Positions 24,276 through 31,619 of a stretch of 64,000 nt of DNA are shown here, one piece after another (position 1 is the stretch's first letter; every line of letters starts with the position of its first letter). The notes under the pieces are model-generated. The model made no database searches, was not told the origin of the DNA, and worked only from the letters and a program-made list of their open reading frames with translations. The position numbers were made by a program, and so were the translations under genes. Source of the stretch: Streptomyces sp. A2-16. GTDB lineage: Bacteria > Actinomycetota > Actinomycetes > Streptomycetales > Streptomycetaceae. The stretch covers positions 8,308,001-8,372,000 of the forward strand of contig NZ_CP063808.1 of NCBI RefSeq assembly GCF_018128905.1, in the 5' to 3' direction.

Positions 24276-25172
24276 ATGTCCGGTATCGAGATCCACAAGG
24301 TCACCGCGAACATCGGCGCCCACGTCTCCGGCGTCGACCTCTCCAAGCCCCTGGACGAGGAGACGGCCACCGCGCTGCGCGAGGCCCTCAACGTCCACAA
24401 GGCGCTGGTCTTCGACGAGGTGAACCTCGACGACGAGGGCCAGCAGGCCTTCGCCCGGCACTTCGGCGAGCTCACCACCGCCCATCCGACCGTGCCCGCC
24501 GTGGACGGCTCCCCCAACGTCCTGCCCGTGGACAGCGAGGGCGGACGCGCCGCCAACAACTGGCACACCGACGTCACGTTCGTCCTCAACCCGCCCCAGG
24601 CCAGCACTCTGCGCAGCCTGACGATCCCGCCGTACGGCGGCGAGACGCTGATCTCCAACTCGGCGGCCGCGTACCGGAACCTGCCCGAGCCGCTGCGCCG
24701 GCTGGCCGACGGGCTGTGGGCCGAGCACACCAACGACTACGACTACGCCGTACCGGAGGAGTCGCTGGACGAGGAACAGGCCGCCCGGCGCGCCCAGTTC
24801 ACCTCGATCAAGTACCGCACGGCCCACCCGGTGGTCCGGGTCCACCCGCTGACCGGTGAACGCGGGCTGTTCATCGGCGGGTTCGCGCAGCGGATCGTGG
24901 GGCTTTCGGTGGGCGAGTCCCGCAAGGTCCTGGATCTGCTCCAGGCGTACGTGACCCGCCCGGAGAACCTGCTGCGGCACCGCTGGTCGGAGAACCAGCT
25001 CGTGCTCTTCGACAACCGCATCACCCAGCACTACGCCGTGGACAACTACGACGGTCTGCCGCGCCGGCTGCACCGGGTGACCGTCGCCGGGGACGTGCCG
25101 GTGGGCATCGAGGGCAAGGAGAGCTACTCGATCGAGGGCGACGCCTCGCACTACACGGCCGTAGCGGCGTAG
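24276..25172 (+). CDS. TauD/TfdA-family Fe(II)/2-oxoglutarate dioxygenase
   Basis: 298 residues. The facial triad is visible as NWHTDVTF (His and Asp) and QHYAVDNY (distal His), with the 2-oxoglutarate-binding Arg in GLPRRLHRVTVAGD. GAHVSGVDLSKPLD near the N-terminus is the TauD family start. It hydroxylates a sulfonate or related alkyl compound next to the leaving group so that sulfite is released. It is 15 bases behind the LLM monooxygenase with AGGAAGGA upstream, the last gene of the operon, followed by a 15-bp terminator hairpin. Confidence 0.92.
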   Translation: MSGIEIHKVTANIGAHVSGVDLSKPLDEETATALREALNVHKALVFDEVNLDDEGQQAFARHFGELTTAHPTVPAVDGSPNVLPVDSEGGRAANNWHTDVTFVLNPPQASTLRSLTIPPYGGETLISNSAAAYRNLPEPLRRLADGLWAEHTNDYDYAVPEESLDEEQAARRAQFTSIKYRTAHPVVRVHPLTGERGLFIGGFAQRIVGLSVGESRKVLDLLQAYVTRPENLLRHRWSENQLVLFDNRITQHYAVDNYDGLPRRLHRVTVAGDVPVGIEGKESYSIEGDASHYTAVAA

Positions 25173-25201
25173 TCACCGCGGGTGCCGGCGGCGTCCGCAT
25201 C

Positions 25202-25239
25202 GTGGGCGGTCTCCCCTGTGAGCTGGGGAGACCGCCCAC
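25202..25239 (+). terminator. Terminator of the sulfonate operon
   Basis: GTGGGCGGTCTCCCC, loop TGTGAGCT, GGGGAGACCGCCCAC: 15 perfect pairs, 29 bases after the dioxygenase stop. Confidence 0.85.
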
Positions 25240-25285
25240 ACTGTGGGCGTTTTTGCCCGTCTCACGCACTGGACGAACCACGCCC

Positions 25286-26671
25286 ATGCCCAGCACCGCC
25301 GTCACGACTCCACAAGAGTCCGACGCCTCCCTGACCCACGGCCTCAAGCAGCGCCATCTGTCGATGATCGCCCTCGGCGGGGTGATCGGCGCCGGACTGT
25401 TCGTCGGTTCCGGCGCGGGGATCGCCGCCGCCGGCCCGTCGATCGTCCTCGCCTACACGCTCTCCGGCCTCCTCGTGATGCTGGTGATGCGGATGCTCGG
25501 CGAGATGTCGGCCGCGTACCCCTCCTCCGGCTCCTTCTCCGCGCACGCCGAGCGGGCGTTCGGCCCGTGGGCGGGCTTCACCGTCGGCTGGTCCTTCTGG
25601 ATCCTGCTGTGCACGGCCGTGGGCCTGGAGGGCATCGGCGCCGCCAAGATCGTGACCGGCTGGCTCCCCGGCACCCCCGAATGGGCCTGGGTGGCCCTGT
25701 TCATGCTGGTCTTCTGCGCCACGAACCTGGCCGCGGTGAAGAACTTCGGCGAGTTCGAGTTCTGGTTCGCCGCCCTGAAGGTGGGCGCGATCGCTCTGTT
25801 CCTGGTCCTCGGAGTGCTGGCGATCGCCGGCGTCCTGCCCGGCACGGACTCCCCCGGCACCGCGAACCTCACCGGCCGGGGCGGCTTCTTCCCGGGCGGC
25901 GGCGAGGGCCTGGTCGTCGGCCTGCTCGCCTCCGTCTTCGCGTACGGCGGCCTGGAGACGGTCACCATCGCGGCCGCCGAGTCCGAGGACCCGGTACGCG
26001 GGGTGGCGGGCGCGGTCCGCACCGCGATGTGGCGCATCGCGCTGTTCTACGTCGGCTCGATGGCGGTCATCGTCACCCTGGTCCCCTGGGACGCGAGGAC
26101 GGTCGTGGAGAAGGGGCCGTACGTCGCCGCCCTGGACGCAGTGGGCATCCCGGGGGCGGGCGGGCTCATGAACGTGATCGTGCTGGTCGCCCTGCTGTCC
26201 GCGATGAACGCCAATGTCTACGGCGCCTCACGCATCGCCTACTCCCTGGTCGGGCGCGGCCTGGGCCCCCGCGCGCTGGGCCGCGTCTTTGGCGGTGTCC
26301 CCCGTGTCGCGGTCCTCGCCTCCAGCGTCTTCGGCTTCGGGTGCGTGGTCCTCAGCCTCTGGCGCCCCGACGACGTCTTCTCCTGGCTCCTCAACATGAT
26401 CGGCGCGGTCGTCCTCGTCGTCTGGGCCTTCGTCGCCCTCTCGCAGTTGCGCCTGCGCCGCGCCCTGGAACGCGAGGCCCCCGACCGGCTCGCCGTCCGC
26501 ATGTGGGCCTTCCCGTATCTGACCTGGGTCGCGCTCGCGGGCATGACCGCGATCCTCGTCCTGATGGCCCGTGAACCGGACACGCGCGTGCAGCTGTACT
26601 GGACGAGCGGCATGACCCTGGTCCTGGCGGGAGTGGGGTACGCGCGACAGAGGAGGCGCGCCGGGGCCTGA
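25286..26671 (+). CDS. APC-family amino-acid permease, second copy
   Basis: 461 residues with 12 helices. LSMIALGGVIGAGLFVGSGA, AAGPSIVLAYTLSGLLVMLV and MLGEMSAAYPSSGSFS match the permease at 11402 almost motif for motif, so the two are paralogs of the GABA/Asn/Thr permease branch. ATG 25286 was chosen as the first Met before TTPQESDASLTHGLKQRHLS; the upstream frame is only readthrough of the terminator. Only a weak GGACG precedes it. The substrate is unknown. Confidence 0.9.
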   Translation: MPSTAVTTPQESDASLTHGLKQRHLSMIALGGVIGAGLFVGSGAGIAAAGPSIVLAYTLSGLLVMLVMRMLGEMSAAYPSSGSFSAHAERAFGPWAGFTVGWSFWILLCTAVGLEGIGAAKIVTGWLPGTPEWAWVALFMLVFCATNLAAVKNFGEFEFWFAALKVGAIALFLVLGVLAIAGVLPGTDSPGTANLTGRGGFFPGGGEGLVVGLLASVFAYGGLETVTIAAAESEDPVRGVAGAVRTAMWRIALFYVGSMAVIVTLVPWDARTVVEKGPYVAALDAVGIPGAGGLMNVIVLVALLSAMNANVYGASRIAYSLVGRGLGPRALGRVFGGVPRVAVLASSVFGFGCVVLSLWRPDDVFSWLLNMIGAVVLVVWAFVALSQLRLRRALEREAPDRLAVRMWAFPYLTWVALAGMTAILVLMAREPDTRVQLYWTSGMTLVLAGVGYARQRRRAGA

Positions 26672-26706
26672 CCCCGGCGCCCGGAAGTCCCCTCCGGCAC
26701 CTTGCG

Positions 26707-26740
26707 AAAAGACCCCCGGTTCACCCACGGGGGTCTTTTT
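26707..26740 (+). terminator. Factor-independent terminator with T-run
   Basis: AAAAGACCCCCG, nine-base loop, CGGGGGTCTTTTT. The stem plus T5 is the most classical terminator in the window. It ends the permease transcript just ahead of the sodF promoter. Confidence 0.92.
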
Positions 26741-26755
26741 GTTGCTAGCGTGCAG

Positions 26756-26772
26756 TTGCAAGCTCTTTGCAA
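26756..26772 (+). promoter_or_regulatory. Nur box (nickel-responsive Fur-family operator)
   Basis: TTGCAA-GCTCT-TTGCAA. This matches exactly the S. coelicolor Nur consensus tTGCaa-N5-ttGCAA as I know it. It lies 26-42 bases upstream of the sodF start codon. Nickel-bound Nur represses sodF and leaves superoxide defence to Ni-SOD. Confidence 0.9.
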
Positions 26773-26797
26773 TAAGAGGTTCGGAGGGGACCCCCGC

Positions 26798-27439
26798 ATG
26801 CCCGTCTACACGTTGCCCGACCTGCCGTACGACTACTCCGCACTCGCCCCCGTGATCAGCCCCGAGATCATCGAGCTGCACCACGACAAGCACCACGCGG
26901 CCTATGTGAAGGGTGCCAACGACACCCTGGAGCAGCTGGCGGAGGCGCGCGACAAGGAGTCGTGGGGGGCGGTGAACGGGCTGGAGAAGAACCTGGCCTT
27001 CCACCTCTCCGGGCACATCCTGCACTCCATCTACTGGCGGAACATGTCCGGCGACGGCGGCGGGGAGCCGCTGGAGGCCGACGGGGTCGGGGAACTCGCG
27101 GACGCTATCGCCGAGTCCTTCGGGTCGTTCGCCGGGTTCAAGGCGCAGCTGACCAAGGCCGCCGCGACCACCCAGGGCTCCGGCTGGGGCGTGCTCGCCC
27201 ACGAGCCGCTCAGCGGGCGGCTGATCGTCGAGCAGGTCTACGACCATCAGGGCAACGTCGGCCAGGGCTCGACCCCGATCCTGGTCTTCGACGCCTGGGA
27301 GCACGCCTTCTATCTGCAGTACCGGAACCAGAAGGTCGACTTCATCGACGCGATGTGGGCCGTCGTCGACTGGCAGGACGTGGCCCGGCGCTACGAGGCT
27401 GCCAGGTCCCGTGCGGACGTGCTGCTGTTGGCGCCCTGA
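26798..27439 (+). CDS. sodF: Iron (Fe/Mn-family) superoxide dismutase
   Basis: 213 residues. Starts MPVYTLPDLPYDYSALAPVI. Metal ligands are the His in ELHHDKHHAAYV, the His in HLSGHILHS, and Asp/His in VFDAWEHAFYLQY. SGWGVLAHEPLSG is the usual central region. It converts superoxide to hydrogen peroxide and oxygen in the cytoplasm. ATG 26798 has CGGAGGGGA upstream. The Nur box identifies it as the nickel-repressed, iron-using enzyme of Streptomyces. A 16-bp hairpin terminator follows. Confidence 0.95.
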   Translation: MPVYTLPDLPYDYSALAPVISPEIIELHHDKHHAAYVKGANDTLEQLAEARDKESWGAVNGLEKNLAFHLSGHILHSIYWRNMSGDGGGEPLEADGVGELADAIAESFGSFAGFKAQLTKAAATTQGSGWGVLAHEPLSGRLIVEQVYDHQGNVGQGSTPILVFDAWEHAFYLQYRNQKVDFIDAMWAVVDWQDVARRYEAARSRADVLLLAP

Positions 27440-27507
27440 GCGGCCATCGCCCAAGCGTCCCGCCTCGTGATCGTCTTCTCAACCTTCATGCGGGCGGGCG
27501 GAAGGAC

Positions 27508-27546
27508 GGGAAGCCCCCGCGAGGACGTGACTCGCGGGGGCTTCCC
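27508..27546. terminator. Bidirectional terminator between sodF and the methyltransferase
   Basis: GGGAAGCCCCCGCGAG, loop GACGTGA, CTCGCGGGGGCTTCCC: 16 perfect pairs between convergent genes. Confidence 0.88.
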
Positions 27547-27559
27547 TGTGGCCGGTCGC

Positions 27560-28336
27560 TCAGGGCTTTCGGCCCACACCGCCGTGCTGGCCGATCGGGG
27601 CCGGGGCCGCGTCGCCGTCCGGGCGCCACAGCGGGACCGAGACCACGCCCGGTTCCACCAGCTCCAGTCCCTCGAAGAACGCCTCGATCCGGTCGACCGG
27701 GCGCAGGAAGTAGGGCACCGCACCGGTCTCGTTGTAGGCGTCCTGGGCCTGCTCGTAGTCCGGGTCGGTGCCGCGCGAGCCGTCGTTGACGCACAGGTAG
27801 CTGCCGGAGGGCAGGCCCGCCAGCAGACGGGCGACCAGGTCGCGGGCCAGGTCGTAGTCGGCGACATGGCCGAGGAGGCCGCTGAGGATCAGACCCGTGG
27901 GGCGGGTGAGGTCGAGGGTCCGGGAGGCCGCCTCGAGGATCTTCTCCGGCTCGTAGAGCGTCAGGTCCTCGTACGCCGTCTCGCCCTCCGGGGTGGAGGT
28001 GAGCAGGGCCCGGGCGTGGGCGAGGACCAGCGGGTCGTTGTCGACGTAGACGATCTTCGACTCGGGGGCGATGCGCTGGGCGACCTCGTGGGTGTTGTCG
28101 ACCGTGGGCAGCCCGGTGCCGACGTCCAGGAACTGGCGGACGCCCGCCTCCTCGACCAGGTACCGGATGCTGCGGCCGAGGAAGGCGCGGCTGCTGCGGG
28201 CGATGGTGACGATGCCGGGGAAGACGGCCGTGTAGGCGTCGCCGGCCGCTTCGTCGACGGGGTAGTTGTCCTTGCCGCCGAGCCAGTAGTTCCAGATCCG
28301 GGCCGAATGCGGCACCGAGGTGTCGATCTCCGTCAT
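27560..28336 (-). CDS. SAM-dependent methyltransferase, DUF574 family
   Basis: 258 residues. Starts with the family hallmark PHSARIWNYWLGGKDNYPVD. The SAM site is FLDVGTGLPT with acidic motif VYVDNDPLVLAHAR, and later motifs are LILSGLLGHV and RPVDRIEAFFEGLELVEPG. This actinobacterial family is very abundant in Streptomyces; most members have no assigned substrate. ATG 28336 has only weak AGGA upstream. It lies downstream of the histidine phosphatase with 12 bases between, so probably co-transcribed. Confidence 0.9.
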   Translation of the reverse strand: MTEIDTSVPHSARIWNYWLGGKDNYPVDEAAGDAYTAVFPGIVTIARSSRAFLGRSIRYLVEEAGVRQFLDVGTGLPTVDNTHEVAQRIAPESKIVYVDNDPLVLAHARALLTSTPEGETAYEDLTLYEPEKILEAASRTLDLTRPTGLILSGLLGHVADYDLARDLVARLLAGLPSGSYLCVNDGSRGTDPDYEQAQDAYNETGAVPYFLRPVDRIEAFFEGLELVEPGVVSVPLWRPDGDAAPAPIGQHGGVGRKP

Positions 28337-28348
28337 GGTCCTATCGTG

Positions 28349-28972
28349 CTACGACCGGTCCTGCTCGCACGGCACATTGAGGGAGAGAAGTGCGGCGGAT
28401 CCGTGCTCGTCGAGGCGGAGTTCGGTGATCGCTGCGTTGCGCAACCGCGGGAACACTCTGCGGTACTCCCCGAGCGGGATCGACAGCAGTGTGCACAGCA
28501 CCAGCCGCAGCAGGGTGTTGTGGGCGACGACCAGGACACGTTCGCCGGGGTGGGCGGCGGCGATGCGGCGCAGGGCCTGCGTGCCGCGGGCGGCGGCCGC
28601 CGCCGGGTCCTCCGCGTCCGGGAAGGGATAGCTCACCGGGTCCGCCCGGAACGCCTCGGCCGCATCGGGCACCTCGGCGGCGAACTCCGCGAGGGTGCGG
28701 CCCTCCAGCACCCCGAAGTCGCACTCCCTGAGGCCGGGTTCGCGGTGCGGGGTGACGCCGAGGGCACGGCAGGCGGGGTCGGCGGTGGCGATCGCCCGCG
28801 ACAGGGGTGACGTCCAGACCGCGTCGGGGCGGTGCGCGGCGGCCCACCGCCCGAGCGCCTCCGCCTGGGCCCGGCCCTCGTCGGTGAGCCCGATGTCGCT
28901 CACGCCCGCGTAACGGTTCTCGGCGTGCCAGATGGTCTGTCCGTGCCGGGCCAGCAGCAGGGTCGTGCTCAT
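28349..28972 (-). CDS. Histidine phosphatase family protein (phosphoglycerate-mutase-like)
   Basis: 207 residues. Phosphohistidine motif LLARHGQTIWHAENRYAG (the RHG His), partner Arg in SPLSRAIATA, acid residue in LRECDFGVLEGRT, and second His in VLVVAHNTLLRLV. Family members remove phosphate from sugar phosphates, nucleotides or other small molecules; the substrate is not predictable. It lies 43 bases behind the first FGGY kinase gene and may be expressed with it, which would suit a sugar-phosphate phosphatase. Confidence 0.9.
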   Translation of the reverse strand: MSTTLLLARHGQTIWHAENRYAGVSDIGLTDEGRAQAEALGRWAAAHRPDAVWTSPLSRAIATADPACRALGVTPHREPGLRECDFGVLEGRTLAEFAAEVPDAAEAFRADPVSYPFPDAEDPAAAAARGTQALRRIAAAHPGERVLVVAHNTLLRLVLCTLLSIPLGEYRRVFPRLRNAAITELRLDEHGSAALLSLNVPCEQDRS

Positions 28973-29015
28973 GTGGGTGCGGTCTCCAGGTTCTCGGCGG
29001 TCGCGGCCGTCGTCG

Positions 29016-30446
29016 TCACGAGTGCGCGGTGTCCCGGTCCAGCCGGGCGCGGGCGTGGGCCGCCACCTCCGCCGGGAGCCAGCCGCGCTGTCGCAGGGCG
29101 TCCAGGAGGCGGGCGTACGGCTCGGCGAAGAGGGTGGTGCGGGCGGGGTTCGGGTCGAGTGTCGCGCGGATGCGGACCATGCGCTCGGCGATGTCCGTCA
29201 GGGGTTCCCCGGTGACGCCGTGGGCCGCCAACGCGGCCATGCCCAGCGCCGGTTCGGGCTGCTCGGGGATGTGTGCCGGACGGCCGAGGACGTCGGCGCG
29301 CAGCTGGTTCCAGTACGGGCTGCGGGCGGCACCGCCGGTGAAGGTGAGGGGGCCGTCGAGGGGGGCGCCCAGGTGGTGGAGGTAGTCGAGGCACAGGCGT
29401 TCCGCGAAGGCGACGCCCTGCAGGATCCCGGCCCAGCGGTCGGCGTCGTCGGCGGGGGTGCCGAGAAGGAGGGCGGTGGCGTCCGGGGCCCGGAAGGGGA
29501 ACCGCTCCCCCCGCGAGACCAGCGGGTAGGCGAGCGTGCCGGACGGCTCGAACGCGGCCGCCCGTTCGTCCATGGCCGCGGGGTCCGCGTCCGCCGGGAG
29601 CGCGCCCGCGCCCACGCTCGACGCCCCGCCGGGCAGCCAGGTGCCGTCCGGCGCACGGTGGTTGTAGACCACGCCGGTGGGATCACGGACCGGGTCGGGG
29701 GCGGCTCCCTTCAGCACGAGGGTGGTGCCGAGCACCGAGTTCCAGGACCCGTGCCGCAGGGCGCCCGCCGCGATCTGGGCCGCACAGCCGTCGGTCATGC
29801 CGGCGACGACCGGCGTCCCGGCGGGGATGCCGGTGGTCTCGGCGGCTTCCGGACAGACCTCGCCGAGCCGGGTGCCGGGCCGGACCACCTCGGGGAGGTC
29901 CAGGGCGATGTCCGGCCAGGCGTCGCGCTCGAGGTCGTAGCCCGTCTTGAGCGCGTGGCTGGAGTCGGTGGGCACCGGCCCGCCGACCAGCCGGGCGGTG
30001 ACGGTGTCGGGCTGATGGGTGACCCTGCCCCCGCCGTGCACTCCGACCAGCCACAGCGCCTTCGGCAGCGCCCAGGTGTCCTGCACCGCGAGGCCCGCCT
30101 CCCGCAGCCCGGCCGCCTCGGTCGCCGCGCGGGCGTCGTCGTACATGAGCGCCGGGCTCGTCGGCCGGCCCTCCGGGTCCGTCAGCAGGACCGTCCCGGA
30201 CGTCCCGCACACCGCGAGGCCGCCGACGCGTACGCCCGTCAGGGTGGTGAGTGCGGCACGGGAGGCCGTGCGGACGGCCTCCCACCACTCCCCCGGATCC
30301 TGCTCGTGCCGCACGCCCTCGCGCCGGCCGCCGAGCGGGGCGGAGCCCCGCCCCAGCACGGTTCCGTCGGCCGTGACCGCCAGGGCGCGCACGCTCTGGG
30401 TGCCGAGGTCGATCCCCAGCCACGCCGTCTCGTTCTCGTCCGTCAT
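29016..30446 (-). CDS. FGGY-family carbohydrate kinase (copy 1)
   Basis: 476 residues. Two actin-like halves: phosphate-1 motif WLGIDLGTQSVRALAVT, catalytic Asp in VVAGMTDGCAAQIAAGAL, phosphate-2 LGTTLVLKG, and adenosine motif TFTGGAARSPYWNQLRADVLGRP. It phosphorylates a sugar or polyol; closest in character to xylulokinase-like proteins. ATG 30446 was chosen because GGAG lies eight bases upstream; ATG 30455 (MAGM) is a less well-spaced alternative. Divergent from a 2-hydroxyacid dehydrogenase and a second FGGY kinase, with which it probably forms one catabolic unit. Confidence 0.88.
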   Translation of the reverse strand: MTDENETAWLGIDLGTQSVRALAVTADGTVLGRGSAPLGGRREGVRHEQDPGEWWEAVRTASRAALTTLTGVRVGGLAVCGTSGTVLLTDPEGRPTSPALMYDDARAATEAAGLREAGLAVQDTWALPKALWLVGVHGGGRVTHQPDTVTARLVGGPVPTDSSHALKTGYDLERDAWPDIALDLPEVVRPGTRLGEVCPEAAETTGIPAGTPVVAGMTDGCAAQIAAGALRHGSWNSVLGTTLVLKGAAPDPVRDPTGVVYNHRAPDGTWLPGGASSVGAGALPADADPAAMDERAAAFEPSGTLAYPLVSRGERFPFRAPDATALLLGTPADDADRWAGILQGVAFAERLCLDYLHHLGAPLDGPLTFTGGAARSPYWNQLRADVLGRPAHIPEQPEPALGMAALAAHGVTGEPLTDIAERMVRIRATLDPNPARTTLFAEPYARLLDALRQRGWLPAEVAAHARARLDRDTAHS

Positions 30447-30484
30447 CCCTGCCATCTCCGCCCTGCCGGCACCTCCCACCCGCA

Positions 30485-30504
30485 CGGGGTCTATGCGTAC
30501 CCCG
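30485..30504. promoter_or_regulatory. Palindrome in the divergent promoter of the FGGY locus
   Basis: CGGGGT-CTATGCGT-ACCCCG lies in the 108-base gap between the divergent kinase and dehydrogenase genes, an operator-like position. No regulator gene is adjacent, so the binding protein is unknown. Confidence 0.35.
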
Positions 30505-30554
30505 GACACGCGGCTCAACATCGTGACAGTGAAGCGACGATCCGGAGGTCGACG

Positions 30555-31598
30555 ATGACCCACAGGACCGAGCCCGTCCGTGTCGTGGCGGCCGGCGACC
30601 ACTTCGTACTGCCGGGGCTGATCGCCGGGGCCGTCGAGGCCGAGCTGGGCGGCATCGCCGTGCGCACGCGGGAGTTGAAGCTCGGCTGGCCCCTGGAACC
30701 CTTCGGGCCCGTCTCGGAGGTGACGGAGGCGAGCGACGCCGAGGACGAACTGATCGAGGCGCTGGACGGCGCGGAGGTCCTCGTCACCCAGATGGGCCCC
30801 GTCACCGAGCGGGTGCTGAACGCGGCCGACCGGCTGAAGCTGGTCGTGGTCTGCCGGGGCGGCCCGGTCAACGTGAACCTCGACGCGGCCAAGGCCCGGG
30901 ACGTCCGGGTGTGCTTCGCGCCCGGTCGCAACGCCGCCGCCACCGCCGAGTTCACCGTCGGCATGCTGCTCGCCGCCGTGCGCCGCATCCCGCAGGCCCA
31001 CGATCTCCTTGCCGGACAGGGCAGTTGGGAGGGCGGCGCCGCCTACTACACGTACGAGCACAGCGGTCTGGAGCTGGAGGACCTGCCCGTCGGTCTCGTC
31101 GGCTACGGCGCCGTCGGCAGCCGGGTCGCGCGCGTGCTGTGCGCCTTCGGGGCGCAGGTCATGGTCTACGACCCGTATGTGCGCGGCGAGATCCACGGCC
31201 TGCGCGTGTCCTCGCTGGACCGGCTCCTCGCCCGCTCCCGGGTGATCACCCTGCACGCTCGTCTCACTGCCGAGACGCGCGGGCTGATCGGCGCCCGCGA
31301 GCTGGCGCTGCTGCCTCAGGGTGCGGCCGTGGTGAACGTGGCGCGCGGCCCGCTGGTGGACGAGTCCGCACTGTGCGACGCGCTGGAGAGCGGCCGGCTG
31401 TCGGCGGCCGCCCTGGACACCTACGAGCACGAACCCCTGCCCGCGGACTCCCGGCTGCGCGCCCTGGCCGACCGGGTCGTCCTGACCCCGCACCTCGGCG
31501 GGGCGAGCCGCGCGGTGGCGGAGAAGGCGGCGAGGATCGCGGCGGAGGAGGTGGGCCGCTGGGTGCGGGGGGAGCGGTTGGCGCACTGCCTGACGTGA
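30555..31598 (+). CDS. D-isomer-specific 2-hydroxyacid dehydrogenase
   Basis: 347 residues, SerA/PdxB-like architecture. Rossmann motif VGLVGYGAVGSRVARVL, with Arg in VVNVARGPLVDE, Glu in the following DTYEHEPL region and His in LTPHLGGASR forming the catalytic set. It uses NAD(P)H to interconvert a 2-keto and a 2-hydroxy acid. ATG 30555 has GGAGG seven bases upstream. It is directly followed (21 bases) by a second FGGY kinase. A phosphorylated C4-C5 sugar acid as substrate is inference from context. Confidence 0.88.
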   Translation: MTHRTEPVRVVAAGDHFVLPGLIAGAVEAELGGIAVRTRELKLGWPLEPFGPVSEVTEASDAEDELIEALDGAEVLVTQMGPVTERVLNAADRLKLVVVCRGGPVNVNLDAAKARDVRVCFAPGRNAAATAEFTVGMLLAAVRRIPQAHDLLAGQGSWEGGAAYYTYEHSGLELEDLPVGLVGYGAVGSRVARVLCAFGAQVMVYDPYVRGEIHGLRVSSLDRLLARSRVITLHARLTAETRGLIGARELALLPQGAAVVNVARGPLVDESALCDALESGRLSAAALDTYEHEPLPADSRLRALADRVVLTPHLGGASRAVAEKAARIAAEEVGRWVRGERLAHCLT

Positions 31599-31619
31599 CG
31601 GTCACAGGAGGGAATCTGC

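Noticed and set aside
28932..30554. Forward open frame running into the 2-hydroxyacid dehydrogenase
   Set aside because: Antisense to the FGGY kinase; the dehydrogenase has a clear GGAGG-ATG start at 30555.
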